This document shows positions 45,647 through 54,627 of a stretch of DNA of 64,000 nucleotides, in pieces; position 1 is the stretch's first letter; every line of letters starts with the position of its first letter. The notes beneath the pieces were generated by a model. It saw only the letters and a list, made by a program, of their open reading frames with translations, was not told the origin of the DNA and ran no database searches. Source of the DNA: CAVUCH01 sp963763095 (lineage in GTDB: Bacteria > Acidobacteriota > Vicinamibacteria > Vicinamibacterales > JAENWD01); NCBI GenBank assembly GCA_963763095.1, contig CAVXNR010000021.1:1-64000 (forward strand). The letters run 5' to 3'. The translations under genes were made by a program, and so were the position numbers.

Positions 45647-45722
45647 CGGGCAGGTGGTGGTATGAAACACGCCGGCAGGCGGTGGGGTTGCCGTGCCGGC
45701 GTGTCAATGCAGGTGGCGCGCG

Positions 45723-46082
45723 TCAGAAGCGCGCGGCGTACTCGCTGACGCCGGGGATAATCAGCCGTCCGCCGTTGACGCCCTTCACGATGGCGACGAC
45801 GTGGACGACCAGTATCGCGAGCCAGAGTCCCATCGTGAGCAAGCTGACCACACAGCCCAGCGCACCGCTGACCATGCTGACGATGGTGGTGACGATCATG
45901 ATCGCGATCCAGAGGACGATTTCGGCAACCATCAGCACGATCCCGTGCTTGGCGTGCCACTGCACCTCCCTGTCGTCCTTCTCGACCAGGAGTGGCACGA
46001 GCGCGAGCAGCCACAGGTAGGACAGGACGATCATGATGCTCCGGTTCTGCGACACAGAACCCGGCGCGACCGGTTCACTCAT
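45723..46082 (-). CDS. DUF4870-like membrane protein
   Basis: 119 residues from ATG 46082, AAGGAGAG ribosome site. Helices: IMIVLSYLWLLALVPLLV, IVLMVAEIVLWIAIMIVTTI, SLLTMGLWLAILVVHVVAIV. The polar stretch DDREVQWHAKHG between helices one and two and the end VKGVNGGRLIIPGV fit the DUF4870/Tic20-like family of small membrane proteins. Function unknown. It faces mrp across an intergenic region of 202 bases. Confidence 0.75.
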   Translation of the reverse strand: MSEPVAPGSVSQNRSIMIVLSYLWLLALVPLLVEKDDREVQWHAKHGIVLMVAEIVLWIAIMIVTTIVSMVSGALGCVVSLLTMGLWLAILVVHVVAIVKGVNGGRLIIPGVSEYAARF

Positions 46083-46284
46083 CGGCGGCTCTCCTTCGGT
46101 TCTCTCAGGGGTGACTCGGGACGCGCGACAGTCTACAGAACCACGCTCCAGTCGTCCAGCGCGCGATGCCGGTGGGAAGCAGCCCGTTTTCGGCCGATTC
46201 ATGCGGCCGCTCCCTTGTCACCCGGCCGGGGCGGCCGGTAAGCTTGAATGAGCGGCGGTACCTCGCCGTGAATTCCGGGACCCA

Positions 46285-47373
46285 ATGATGCCTTCATCCG
46301 TTCAGGAGACCGCCGTCCTCAGCGCGCTCGCGGCCGTGCGCGATCCCGACCTCGGGCGGGATATCGTGAGCCTGCGCTTCGTGAAGAACCTGAGCATCGA
46401 TGGGGGGCGGGTGCGATTCACGATCGAGCTGACGACGCCCGCGTGCCCGGTGAAGGACCAGATGCGCGACCAGGCGCGGGCCGCGGTCCTGCAGCTGCCC
46501 GGCGTTTCGGAAGTCGAGATCGAGATGACGGCGTCGGTCCGCTCGGCCGGCATCCCCGACGGCACGCGCGTGGCGGTTCCCGGCGCAAAAAACGTCATTG
46601 CGGTCGGCGCAGGGAAGGGCGGCGTGGGGAAAACCACCGTTGCGGTGAACCTCGCCGTGGCGCTTGCGCAGCGCGGCAGCCGGGTGGGGCTGCTCGACGG
46701 CGACATGTACGGCCCGAACGTGCCGCTGATGCTCGGGCTGCAGACGCAGCTGACCACCGACGGCAAGAAGATTGTTCCAGCCGAGAAACACGGCATTCAG
46801 GTCGTGTCGATGGGGTTCCTGACGAACGACGACTCGGCCGTGATCTGGCGCGGCCCGATGCTGCACGGCGCCATCCAGCAGTTCTTCCGCGAGGTGGCGT
46901 GGGACGACCTGGACTATCTGATCGTCGACATGCCCCCGGGGACCGGCGACGTGGCCCTGAGCCTCAGTCAGACCGTGCCGGTCTCCGGCGCGATTGTCGT
47001 GACTACGCCACAGCAGGTGTCGTTGGCCGACACACGCCGGGCCGTGCGGATGTACCAGAAGCTGAACATCCGGACCATCGGCCTGATCGAGAACATGAGC
47101 CACTTTGCGTGCCCCTCATGCGGGCACGACAGTGACATCTTCGGCGCGGGTGCCGGCGAGGAGCTCGCCACCGACATGGAGATCCCGTTTCTCGGGCGCA
47201 TTCCTATCTATCAGCCGATCCGCGAGGGCGGAGACGCGGGGCGGCCCATTGTCACGACCGAGCCCGATTCGCCGGCGGGTCGCGCCCTGTTCGCTGTCGC
47301 GGAGCAGGCGGCTGCCCAAATCTCGATCGCGAGCTACACGAGGCCGACCATCCCCCTCACGGTGGTGCGCTGA
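46285..47373 (+). CDS. mrp: Mrp/NBP35-type iron-sulfur carrier ATPase
   Basis: 362 residues. The N-terminal 90 residues are a MIP18/DUF59 domain (AVRDPDLGRDIVSLRFVKNL, TTPACPVKDQM). The ParA-like ATPase follows: deviant Walker A VGAGKGGVGKTTVAVNLA (about 110), LLDGDMYGPNVPLMLG, DYLIVDMPPGTGDVAL. The cluster-binding pair is CPSCG (about 275) after IGLIENMSHFA. It carries and transfers [4Fe-4S] clusters to apoproteins in the cytoplasm. Length and order are those of the standard family. It stands alone. Confidence 0.94.
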   Translation: MMPSSVQETAVLSALAAVRDPDLGRDIVSLRFVKNLSIDGGRVRFTIELTTPACPVKDQMRDQARAAVLQLPGVSEVEIEMTASVRSAGIPDGTRVAVPGAKNVIAVGAGKGGVGKTTVAVNLAVALAQRGSRVGLLDGDMYGPNVPLMLGLQTQLTTDGKKIVPAEKHGIQVVSMGFLTNDDSAVIWRGPMLHGAIQQFFREVAWDDLDYLIVDMPPGTGDVALSLSQTVPVSGAIVVTTPQQVSLADTRRAVRMYQKLNIRTIGLIENMSHFACPSCGHDSDIFGAGAGEELATDMEIPFLGRIPIYQPIREGGDAGRPIVTTEPDSPAGRALFAVAEQAAAQISIASYTRPTIPLTVVR

Positions 47374-47533
47374 GACGTCTCCTGGCCTGCGGCCTGTTCG
47401 GTTATTCGGGAACCGCAGTTATCTGACTACATCGGCCGCTTTGCCAGTAGCATTCGACGACGCGCCTGCTCTCGCCGGCCCCACGTCTTCGGGCCTCCGG
47501 CGGGTGTGGCCTACGCACCCCGGAGCCCGTTTG

Positions 47534-48839
47534 ATGAACATTCCCTTCACGCGCCACGCCCTCGACAATGGCTTGTCCGTCATCGTCCACGAGGATCACA
47601 ACTGCCCAATCGTGGCCGTAAACGTCTGGTACCACGTCGGCTCGAAGAACGAGGTGCCTGGCCGCACCGGGTTCGCGCACCTCTTCGAGCACCTGATGTT
47701 CGAAGGCTCGGCGCACCACGACAAGGGATATTTCCATCCACTGCAGGAGGCCGGTGCCCTGCTGAACGGATCCACCAACGCGGACCGTACCAACTACTGG
47801 GAAGTCGTGCCGACGAGTGCCTTCGAGCTGGCGCTCTGGATGGAATCCGACAGGATGGCCCACCTCCTGCCGGCGCTGACGCCCGCCAAGTTCGACAACC
47901 AGCGCGAGGTCGGTACTGAACGAGCGCCGGCAGAATTACGAGAACCGGCCGTATGGGCTCGCGACGATGGCGACGGTGGCGGCGCTGTTCCCGCCGGATC
48001 ACCCCTACAGCTGGCTCACGATCGGCTCGGCTGATGATCTCCGGGCGAGCACCCTCGATGAGGCGCGCACGTTCTTCGAGACGTTCTACCATCCCGGCAA
48101 CGCGTCGCTCGCCATAGCGGGCGACATCAACGTCGAGGAGGCGATCGATCTCGTGAGCGCGTACTTCGGCGACGTGCCCGCCGGCCCAGGCGTCGGCCCG
48201 GTGCGACGCGCGTCGGAGCTCGCGGGACCCGTGCGCCTGCTGCACGAAGACCGTGTCGAACTGCCGCGTCTCTATCTGGCGTGGCACTCGCCGGCGATGT
48301 TCGCCCCGGGTGACGCGGAACTGGATCTGATCGCGGACGTGCTGACCAACGGGAAAAACTCGCGTTTGTACCACTGCCTCGTCTATACGCGCCGCATAGC
48401 GACGGAGGTCGCCGCGTTCCAGAACTCACGCGAGCTGGCGAGCTTTTTCCAGGTCATCGTGACTGCCGCGCCGGGACACACACTGGCCGAGATCGAACAG
48501 GTGGTCCTCGAGGAGATTGCGTCGCTGGCGGCGACCGGGCCGACCGAAGACGAGCTCGAGCGCAGCCTGGCCCAGGCGGAGGCACAGTTCGTGTACAGGC
48601 TGCAGACAGTGGGCGGGTTTGGCGGCAAGTCGGACCAGCTGAACGCGTATACGGTATTCCTGGGCGAGCCTGGTTACTTCGACCGCGACCTGGCCCGGTA
48701 CCAGCAAGCGTCCGTGGCCTCCCTCCGCGACCACGTGCAGCGGTACCTCATGACGGACCGGCGCGTCACGCTCAGCGTCGTGCCGCAAGGCAGCACCGAC
48801 CTTGCCATCGTCGGCTCTGAACCGGTGGTGGTGCGTTGA
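47534..48839 (+). CDS. M16 zinc metallopeptidase, catalytic subunit, one frameshift
   Basis: About 435 codons from ATG 47534. The zinc motif HLFEHLMFEG (HxxEH, about 55) and following LNGSTNADRTNYWEVVP mark an active pitrilysin/MPP-beta-like subunit. The frame breaks near 47912 by one extra base. It continues VLNERRQNYENRPYG-like in the next frame, then ALFPPDHPYSWLTIGSADDL, GDINVEEAIDLVSAYFGD and ends at 48837-48839. That stop overlaps the TTG of the second M16 gene. Together they should form the two-subunit clamshell that cuts short peptides. No signal peptide is seen. Confidence 0.87.
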
Positions 48840-50218
48840 CGCGCGTCGACCGCTCTCGGCTGCCGGACGTCGGGCCCGATCCCGTCTTCCATTTCCCGGC
48901 CATTGCCCGCCGGCAGCTGCCCAACGGCCTTGGCGTGTGGACCGTCGAGCATCGCTCGGTGCCGGTTGTCACCTTTGTGCTGCTCCTCGGAGTCGGGGCC
49001 GCCACCGATCCCGCTTCGTTTCCTGGTCTGGCCTCATTGACGGGCGACATGCTCGACGAAGGCGCGGGCGACCGCACGGCGCTCGAGGTGAACGACGCGC
49101 TTGCGCGCATCGGCGCCCAGTTCGACACGGAGGTCGGTCCCGACGCCACCATCCTCACGATTACCACGGTGGCCCGTTTCGCGGCCCGCGGCCTCGCCCT
49201 CCTGGCCGACATCGTCGTACGGCCGCAATTCGAGACGCGCGAGTTCGAACGGGTCCGCCAGCTGCGCGCGAACCGCCTGCGCCAGCTGCGCGACATGCCT
49301 TCCGCACTCGCCGACCGCGCCTTCGCGCCACTGCTGTACGCGGATCACCCGTACGGGCACCTCGCGATTGGGACCGAAGACGCCCTGCAGCGGATTACGG
49401 TCGATCAGGTGCGCGACTTCCACCAGCGGGCGTACCGGCCGGCTGACGCCACGCTGATTGTGGTTGGCGACGGTGCGCACGCGGATCTCGCCGATGCCGC
49501 GGCCGCCGCGTTCGGTGGCTGGGACGGATCCGCGTCGAGGGACACGGCCATCGACACCTCACTGCAGCGCGCCCTCAGCCTGCCGGAGATCGCCCCGAGT
49601 CATCTCGGCGTGATCGATCGCCCGGGGGCCGCGCAGTCCGAGTTGCGGATCGGGCACGTGGCGGTTCCGCGCAGCACGCCGGACTATCCGGCGCTCCTGC
49701 TGCTCAACATGGTGCTGGGCGGACAGTTCGTCAGTCGCATCAACATGAACCTTCGCGAGGACAAGGGCTACACCTATGGAGCCCGCACGGCGTTCGATTT
49801 CCGCCGTGGTCCCGGGCCATTCCAGCTGCAGGCGAGCGTCCAGACGGGCGCGACGGCAGCCGCCATCGAAGAGGTGCTGAAGGAAATTGAGAGTATCGCG
49901 ACGTCGCGGCCCGTATCAGACCCGGAGCTGGCCCTGGCACGGGCGGCCCTTACCCGCGGATACCCGCGCAACTTCGAAACCGCAGAGCAAATCGCGCGGT
50001 CCGTCGCACAGCTGGCGCTGTACGATCTGCCGGACGACTACTTCGCGCGCTTCGTGCCTACCATTGCCGGGCTAGAACTCGAGACTCTCGCCCGGGTCGC
50101 CGCCACTCATCTTCATCCCTCGCGCCTTGTCGCGCTCGTCGTCGGCGATCGCGCCGTCATCGATTCGTCGCTCCGAACGCTGCCGTTCGGGACGCCGGCC
50201 GCGGTCTCGCCGGTGTAA
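48836..50218 (+). CDS. M16 peptidase-like partner subunit (no zinc motif)
   Basis: 460 residues from TTG 48836, overlapping the first subunit. The region where HxxEH should stand reads LASLTGDMLDEGAGDRT, so no zinc site exists. The C-terminal half has the Arg/Tyr pair that completes the active site of the partner: INMNLREDKGYTYGARTAF followed by FRRGPG. This is the MPP-alpha/PqqG-like role. The intact frame and good conservation argue that the pair is functional. Confidence 0.88.
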   Translation: MTRVDRSRLPDVGPDPVFHFPAIARRQLPNGLGVWTVEHRSVPVVTFVLLLGVGAATDPASFPGLASLTGDMLDEGAGDRTALEVNDALARIGAQFDTEVGPDATILTITTVARFAARGLALLADIVVRPQFETREFERVRQLRANRLRQLRDMPSALADRAFAPLLYADHPYGHLAIGTEDALQRITVDQVRDFHQRAYRPADATLIVVGDGAHADLADAAAAAFGGWDGSASRDTAIDTSLQRALSLPEIAPSHLGVIDRPGAAQSELRIGHVAVPRSTPDYPALLLLNMVLGGQFVSRINMNLREDKGYTYGARTAFDFRRGPGPFQLQASVQTGATAAAIEEVLKEIESIATSRPVSDPELALARAALTRGYPRNFETAEQIARSVAQLALYDLPDDYFARFVPTIAGLELETLARVAATHLHPSRLVALVVGDRAVIDSSLRTLPFGTPAAVSPV

Positions 50219-50348
50219 CCGGCCGAACCACTGCGAGCGCCCGTTCGTCGTATGTCGCAGGCGAGAGTGGTAGGCTATGCCCGTGAGAGTCTGCCGCCGC
50301 GCCGAGCGGCGGCGATGCACGCCGGCTCGCCCCGCGAGTGTTTTCGTT

Positions 50349-50552
50349 ATGGAGTTGGTGCGTTGGAGTGTCAGCCTCTTCGGCACGATCGCCATCGTGT
50401 CAGCGGTGTTCGCCGCGGCCACGATCTGGCTGTTGCTGACCGATCCCGTCACCGTCGCTGACGCGGTAGACACGGGACAGGTGTCTCCCATCGTCAAGGA
50501 GCTCGCAACCGTCCTCTACAACGCCCTCGCCGGCCTGCTCAAGTACCTCTGA
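50349..50552 (+). CDS. small membrane protein of unknown function
   Basis: 67 residues from ATG 50349: one strong transmembrane helix (LFGTIAIVSAVFAAATIWLL), then TDPVTVADAVDTGQVSPIVK and a weaker C-terminal amphipathic helix. No ribosome site stands out. It follows the M16 pair by 130 bases and may be independent. Function unknown. Confidence 0.5.
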   Translation: MELVRWSVSLFGTIAIVSAVFAAATIWLLLTDPVTVADAVDTGQVSPIVKELATVLYNALAGLLKYL

Positions 50553-50553
50553 C

Positions 50554-50625
50554 GGTCTGCCAGCGTAGGGGCTGGGGCTGAACGGTCTGCCAGCGTAAGG
50601 CCGGGCCGAACTGTCTGCCAGCGTA
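50554..50625. repeat. three imperfect repeats of GTCTGCCAGCGTA
   Basis: GGTCTGCCAGCGTA at 50554 and 50584, TGTCTGCCAGCGTA at 50612, each followed by a GC-rich GGxxGGGxxGAA-like tail; spacing is 30 and 28 bases. It fills the gap between the stop of the small membrane protein and a hairpin. Confidence 0.6.
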
Positions 50626-50626
50626 G

Positions 50627-50650
50627 GGCCGGGGCCGAAGCGCCCCGGCC
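50627..50650. terminator. bidirectional hairpin between convergent genes
   Basis: GGCCGGGGC and GCCCCGGCC form a perfect 9-bp stem with a 6-base loop, directly between genes ending at 50552 (plus) and 50661 (minus). No T-run, but the place fits a shared terminator. Confidence 0.5.
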
Positions 50651-50660
50651 GAATCCGATG

Positions 50661-51702
50661 TCACAGATTGGCGTGCAGAAACCTCGTCAGCACGTACGCA
50701 TCGAGGTACTTGAACGGCGAGGCGCCGGTGCTGTAGTGGCCGCACGGCAGCACGTTCACCTGGTGCGGGATACCCCGCCGTGTGAACTCGCCGACGAGCG
50801 TCCGCGAGAGATCGACGGGGAACGTCAGGTCGTACTTCGCGTAGACGAGCAGCGTTCGCACGTCCCGGATGCGATCCAGAAACGTCCAGGGACTGATGGG
50901 TGACCACAGGCGGCGCAGGTCCTCCAGCGTCACGTGTCCCTCGAGCCCTTCGCGCACATGTCGGGTCGACAGCCCGCGCCAGACGACGTCCGCGAAATGC
51001 GGAGAGATGTGGTTCAGCGCCTGGGCCCTGACGAGCGGCTCGTGCGATGCCGTGAGCATCGAGAGACAGGACCCGAGGCTGGTGCCCAGGATCCCGATGC
51101 GGTCGTAACCCTGGCCTCGCAGCCACCAGATCGCACGACGGGCGTCGAGCACGGCCTGCCGGCAGACCTCGAGCGTGCGTCCGACGTTCGCGCTGACGAT
51201 GTAGTCGGCGCGCGTGAGCTCGGGCGGCATGCGCCAATCGTGGTATGGAAGACTGAGCCGCAGGGCGCTCATGCCGAAGCGTGCCAGGACCTTCGCCAGC
51301 CCGATGTGCCCGGCCGCATCAGAATTCCACTGCGCGAGCACGAGCACCGCACGCTTGCTGCGCTCACCGCGTTCTCGAGGTCCGCGCCTGGAAATATCGC
51401 GCGTGGACGACGTTGTTCTCGGGATGCGGGGTCAACAGGGCGCTCGGGAACGTCAGGCGCGCTGGTTCGGCCCCATGGGCCGGACGAAGGTCGTAGTCGG
51501 CCGTGGGCTCCGGTGTGTAGAACGCGTCGCTATCGGCAAGCGTCCGCGCCACATAGTGCTCCAGCTGCTCGCGCGGGGCGGCCGGGCGCACTCGTCCATT
51601 GGACGGAACCCACTCGTCACCCCACTGGAACGGGCGCACGAGACGGTCGGTTGCGAGGGAGGCGAGCCGCCTCTCCCACCGATGGAACAGCGGAGCCAGC
51701 AT
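50661..51702 (-). CDS. alpha/beta hydrolase family protein, one frameshift
   Basis: About 347 codons from ATG 51702. The N-terminal piece (MLAPLFHRWERRLASLATD, FQWGDEWVPSNG, NNVVHARYFQAR) leads to a one-base break near 51383. The next frame continues VLVLAQWNSDAAGHIGLAKV, ALRLSLPYHDWRMPPELTRA, the nucleophile elbow IGILGTSLGSCLSMLTAS, TLLVYAKYDLTFPVDLS (acid) and VLPCGHYSTGASPFKYLD (His). This is a conserved cytoplasmic hydrolase family of Acidobacteria and relatives with unknown substrate. All triad residues are present. Confidence 0.78.
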
Positions 51703-51789
51703 GTGAATGGAACGGGAGAACAGTATCGCACGCGACCGCCGCGGGCCAGGGGTGCGCCTCGTGGGCCTCGATGTTGCAGACGGGATGGC

Positions 51790-51963
51790 ATGATTGAACA
51801 GCCCAGCAATCCGCAACCCATCGGCGTGCCGGATGTCATCGATGCGCCGCCCCCGGACATCAGTCCGGTGCCGCCGCCGGACATTCAACCCGTGCCGCCC
51901 CCGGACGTGTTTCCGCCGCCGCAGCCCACGGTGCCTCAGCCTGGGACGCCGCGGCTGCCGTAG
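51790..51963 (+). CDS. small proline-rich protein
   Basis: 57 residues from ATG 51790: after IEQPSNPQPIGVPDVI come three near-copies of the unit PPPDIxPV (PPPDISPV, PPPDIQPV, PPPDVFPP), ending PQPGTPRLP. About 40 percent Pro. It has no signal peptide. The frame ends 1 base before the heptanucleotide repeat island, so it might be a real small protein or part of that repeat-rich region. Confidence 0.4.
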   Translation: MIEQPSNPQPIGVPDVIDAPPPDISPVPPPDIQPVPPPDVFPPPQPTVPQPGTPRLP

Positions 51964-52010
51964 GTCAACCGTTAACCGTTAACCGTTGACCGTTAACGGT
52001 TAACCGTTAC
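51964..52010. repeat. heptanucleotide array, left arm (CCGTTAA type)
   Basis: Consecutive 7-base units such as CCGTTAA and CCGTTGA (GTCAACCGTTAACCGTTAAC at the start), partly turning round on itself (GTTAACGGTTAAC). It is the left edge of an island of 297 bases up to 52260. Confidence 0.8.
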
Positions 52011-52040
52011 ACCCGCGATTCACTTGTGTAGTCACGTGGG

Positions 52041-52145
52041 GCAGGCCTTCAGGCCTGCTCGCGCGTACCGATTTGCAGGGCTGAAGCCCTGCCCCACATG
52101 AGTGGCGTACCGATTTGCAGGGCTGAAGCCCTGCCCCACATGAGT
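52041..52145. repeat. palindrome GCAGGGCTGAAGCCCTGC with a 42-bp tandem duplication
   Basis: One variant palindrome (GCAGGCCTTCAGGCCTGC, 52041-52058) is followed by two exact copies of a 42-base unit that starts CGTACCGATTTGCAGGGCTG (52064 and 52106) and holds GCAGGGCTGAAGCCCTGC (52075-52092 and 52117-52134). The same palindrome, opposite loop, is at 58448-58465. Confidence 0.8.
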
Positions 52146-52179
52146 GGTTCAGTGACAACACAAGCGAGCACTGGGTCTA

Positions 52180-52260
52180 GCCGTTTGCCGTTTGCCGTTT
52201 GCCCTTTGGCCGTTAGCCGTTAGCCCTTAGCCGTGAACGGTCAACGGTCAACGGTCAACG
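52180..52260. repeat. heptanucleotide array, right arm
   Basis: Units of seven bases in changing versions: GCCGTTT three times, GCCGTTA twice, then GGTCAAC three times. The last version is the reverse complement of the GTTGACC at the left arm, so the island has inverted heptamer ends. The stop codon of the amidase frame (52255-52257) is inside the last units. Confidence 0.8.
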
Positions 52261-53866
52261 TGTAATGACGGCCTCGCAGGCGAGCGCGGCTGCGAGCAGT
52301 CGCATGGTGCCGCCGCGGCGCCCAATCAGCTGCACTCCGCAGGAAAACCCCCGCGACGTACGTCCGGCAGGAAGCGTCACCGCGGGGTGACCGCTGACGT
52401 TGAACGGCTGGGTGAGCCGCAGCATCACGTTCGCGTACCGGCTGCGCGGTGCCGGCGATTGTGACGGCCGCTGCACCAATCGGCGGCGGCTCGATTGGCA
52501 GGGTAGGGGCCATCAGCACGTCGCAGCCGTCCAGTGCGCGATCGATCGTCGGTCCGAATCACCTCGCGGCCGCGCATGGCGCGCAGGTAGTCTTCGGCCA
52601 GCACGAACCGGGCAGCTTCCAGACGCAGGCGCACGCCGGCCTGGTATCGCTCGCTGCGGCTCTCCATGCGCTGCGGCGTGGTACGCCGCAGCCTCAGCGA
52701 ACACGATGCCGAGGTAGACCGACGCGATCTCTGGTGCGTGCGGCAGCTGCACATCGGTCAGCGATGCGCCCGACGCGCGCAGTCGCTCCTGCACGCCGAG
52801 CAGCGCCCGGCGCACGTCGTCCTCCAGCAGATCTTCGAAGTAGTCGCGCAGCACACCGATGCGCAACCCTCGCACGGGCCTGGCCGCTGGCAACTGCGGC
52901 CCTCCGCCCGCGAGCGCGCCGTAGACGATCGCCGCGTCCGTTACGGTGCGTGCCAGCGGGCCGACGTGATCGAGCGTGCCGCTCAGCGGAACGACTCCGC
53001 TGCACGAGAGCTCGCCGAAACCGGGCTTCAGCCCCACCACGCCGCACGCAGCGGCGGGGATCCTGATCGATCCGCCGGTGTCCGTGCCGATGGACGCGAG
53101 CGACATGCCGGTGGCCACCGCAACCGCCGATCCTCCGCTGGACCCGCCGGGTGACCGGTCGCGATCCAGCAGGATTCCGGACCGGGCCGAATGCGGATTC
53201 GTCGCTGGTCGTGCCGAACGCGAACTCGTGAAGATTCGTCTTGCCGATGAGCACGGCGCCGGCTCGACGCAGGGCGGCGGTGACCGATGCATCCTGCGCA
53301 GCCTCTGTCCGATCCGGCACGCGCGACCCCGCGGTCGTGACCACCCCCTGCTGATCGATGAGGTCTTTCAGCGAGATCGGAATACCGTGCAGCGGGCCGC
53401 GCCACTCGCCTCGTGCGATCTCCGCGTCGGCCGTCCGCGCCGCCGCGAGCGCCTCGTCGCGGGTGATGGTGATGAACGCGTTGAGCTCGGGATTGAGCGT
53501 ATCGATTCGCTGAAGGCAGCTCTCGGTCAGCGCCAGCGAGGTCAACGTCCGATGACGGAGCCGCTCTGATGCCAGGGCGATATCCAGGGTGTGGAGGTCG
53601 TCTGATGCCGGTGGTGGCGGCAGTCCTCGCGCGGCGTTGACGGTTGTATCGGCCGCCTCTTCGCCCGCTTCCGGTGAGCCCGACGACCGGCCGCCATCGT
53701 CGACACCGGCACTGGCCGGATGCGCCTGGCTGGTGTTCCACTCCGCCGCACGCAGCGTCGTCATCCCGCGTGCGAACGCCTCGAGCACCGGCACGGCGCC
53801 CTCGAGCCCGCGCGCCCGCACGTCCGCAACCGCGGAGGCAAGCCAGCGCTCGACGCTCATGCTCAT
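52255..53866 (-). pseudogene. amidase (amidase-signature family), at least four frameshifts
   Basis: Pieces in order from ATG 53866: MSVERWLASAVADVRARGLE, LQRIDTLNPELNAFITITRD, GPLHGIPISLKDLIDQQGVV (catalytic Lys), GAVLIGKTNLHEFAFGT; break near 53177; SPGGSSGGSAVAVATGMSLA and IGTDTGGSIRIPAAACG (Ser-cisSer); break near 52670; RLEAARFVLAEDYLRAMRG; breaks near 52545 and 52443; FNVSGHPAVTLPAGRTSRG to a stop inside the heptamer array. All three catalytic residues exist, so it is a complete GatA-like amidase broken only by indels. Either inactive or full of sequence errors. Confidence 0.8.
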
Positions 53867-53940
53867 GGTGCGTGCTGGGCGCGGCGTCCCTGGCAGCGCT
53901 CCCGTCCACCGCCGACCGCCCACCGCCAAGCGCCTGCTCT

Positions 53941-54597
53941 TCACGACCGTTCCAGCTTGACGGACACCGCTACGCCGTCACCCACCGGCAAGAAGGTGGT
54001 GAGCAGCCTCGGATCGGCCGCGAGCCGCGCGTTGTAGCGTCGTATCGCTGCAGTGTCGGCCTCGTCGCGCTGCGGCGGCGACACGTAACCCTCCACGACC
54101 TCGCCATTCCACAGGACGTTGTCCGTTACAAGGACGCCACCAACCCGCATCAACGCCACGAGGCGGTCGAGCATCGATTCGTAGCGCTGCTTGTCGCTGT
54201 CCTGAAACACAAGGTCGAAGGGTCCCGCGATCTTGTGGAGATAGCGGCTCGCATCGCCCACGATCACCGAAATGCGATCCGCGAGGCCGGCACGCTCGAC
54301 GTTCTGACGTGCAACGGCGGCGCGATCGGCGTCCGCCTCGAGAGTAACGAGCATGCCGTCCGCCGGCAGCGCCTGCGCCATCCAGATGGCTGAGTACCCG
54401 ATGCAGGTCCCGATCTCGAGCACCCGGCGCGCGCCGGTTGCGATCACGAGCGATCGGAGCAGGCGAGCCGATGCCGGCTGCACCAGCGGCAGGTTCTGCG
54501 CGCGTCCGTCGGCATCGATCGCCGCCAGCGGTGCTTCGGGCATCGGATGGAGCCCGTCTAGATACGCTTCAATCGGCGCGTGAATGATTTGCCCCAT
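53941..54597 (-). CDS. O-methyltransferase, CCoAOMT/family 3 type
   Basis: 218 residues from ATG 54597 (MGQIIHAPIEAYLDGLHP). SAM-dependent methyltransferase fold: RRVLEIGTCIGYSAIWMAQA (loop I), LVTLEADADRAAVARQNVER, VIVGDASRYLHKIAGPFDLV, FQDSDKQRYESMLDRLVAL (metal/SAM acidic residues), VTDNVLWNGEVVEGYV. Typical length for the catechol-type metal-dependent group. The substrate is unknown. It is divergent from pyruvate kinase with 30 bases between starts, so the promoters overlap. Confidence 0.88.
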   Translation of the reverse strand: MGQIIHAPIEAYLDGLHPMPEAPLAAIDADGRAQNLPLVQPASARLLRSLVIATGARRVLEIGTCIGYSAIWMAQALPADGMLVTLEADADRAAVARQNVERAGLADRISVIVGDASRYLHKIAGPFDLVFQDSDKQRYESMLDRLVALMRVGGVLVTDNVLWNGEVVEGYVSPPQRDEADTAAIRRYNARLAADPRLLTTFLPVGDGVAVSVKLERS

Positions 54598-54627
54598 GAC
54601 AGAACCCGATTGTAAGCTGAGGGCCGG

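Noticed and set aside
47374..47533. GC-rich inverted segment GGCCCCAC ... GTGTGGCC before the M16 gene
   Set aside because: Arms are imperfect and widely spaced; not convincing as a terminator or repeat copy.
51964..52260. Possible CRISPR-like array
   Set aside because: Units are 7 bases without spacers; no cas genes.
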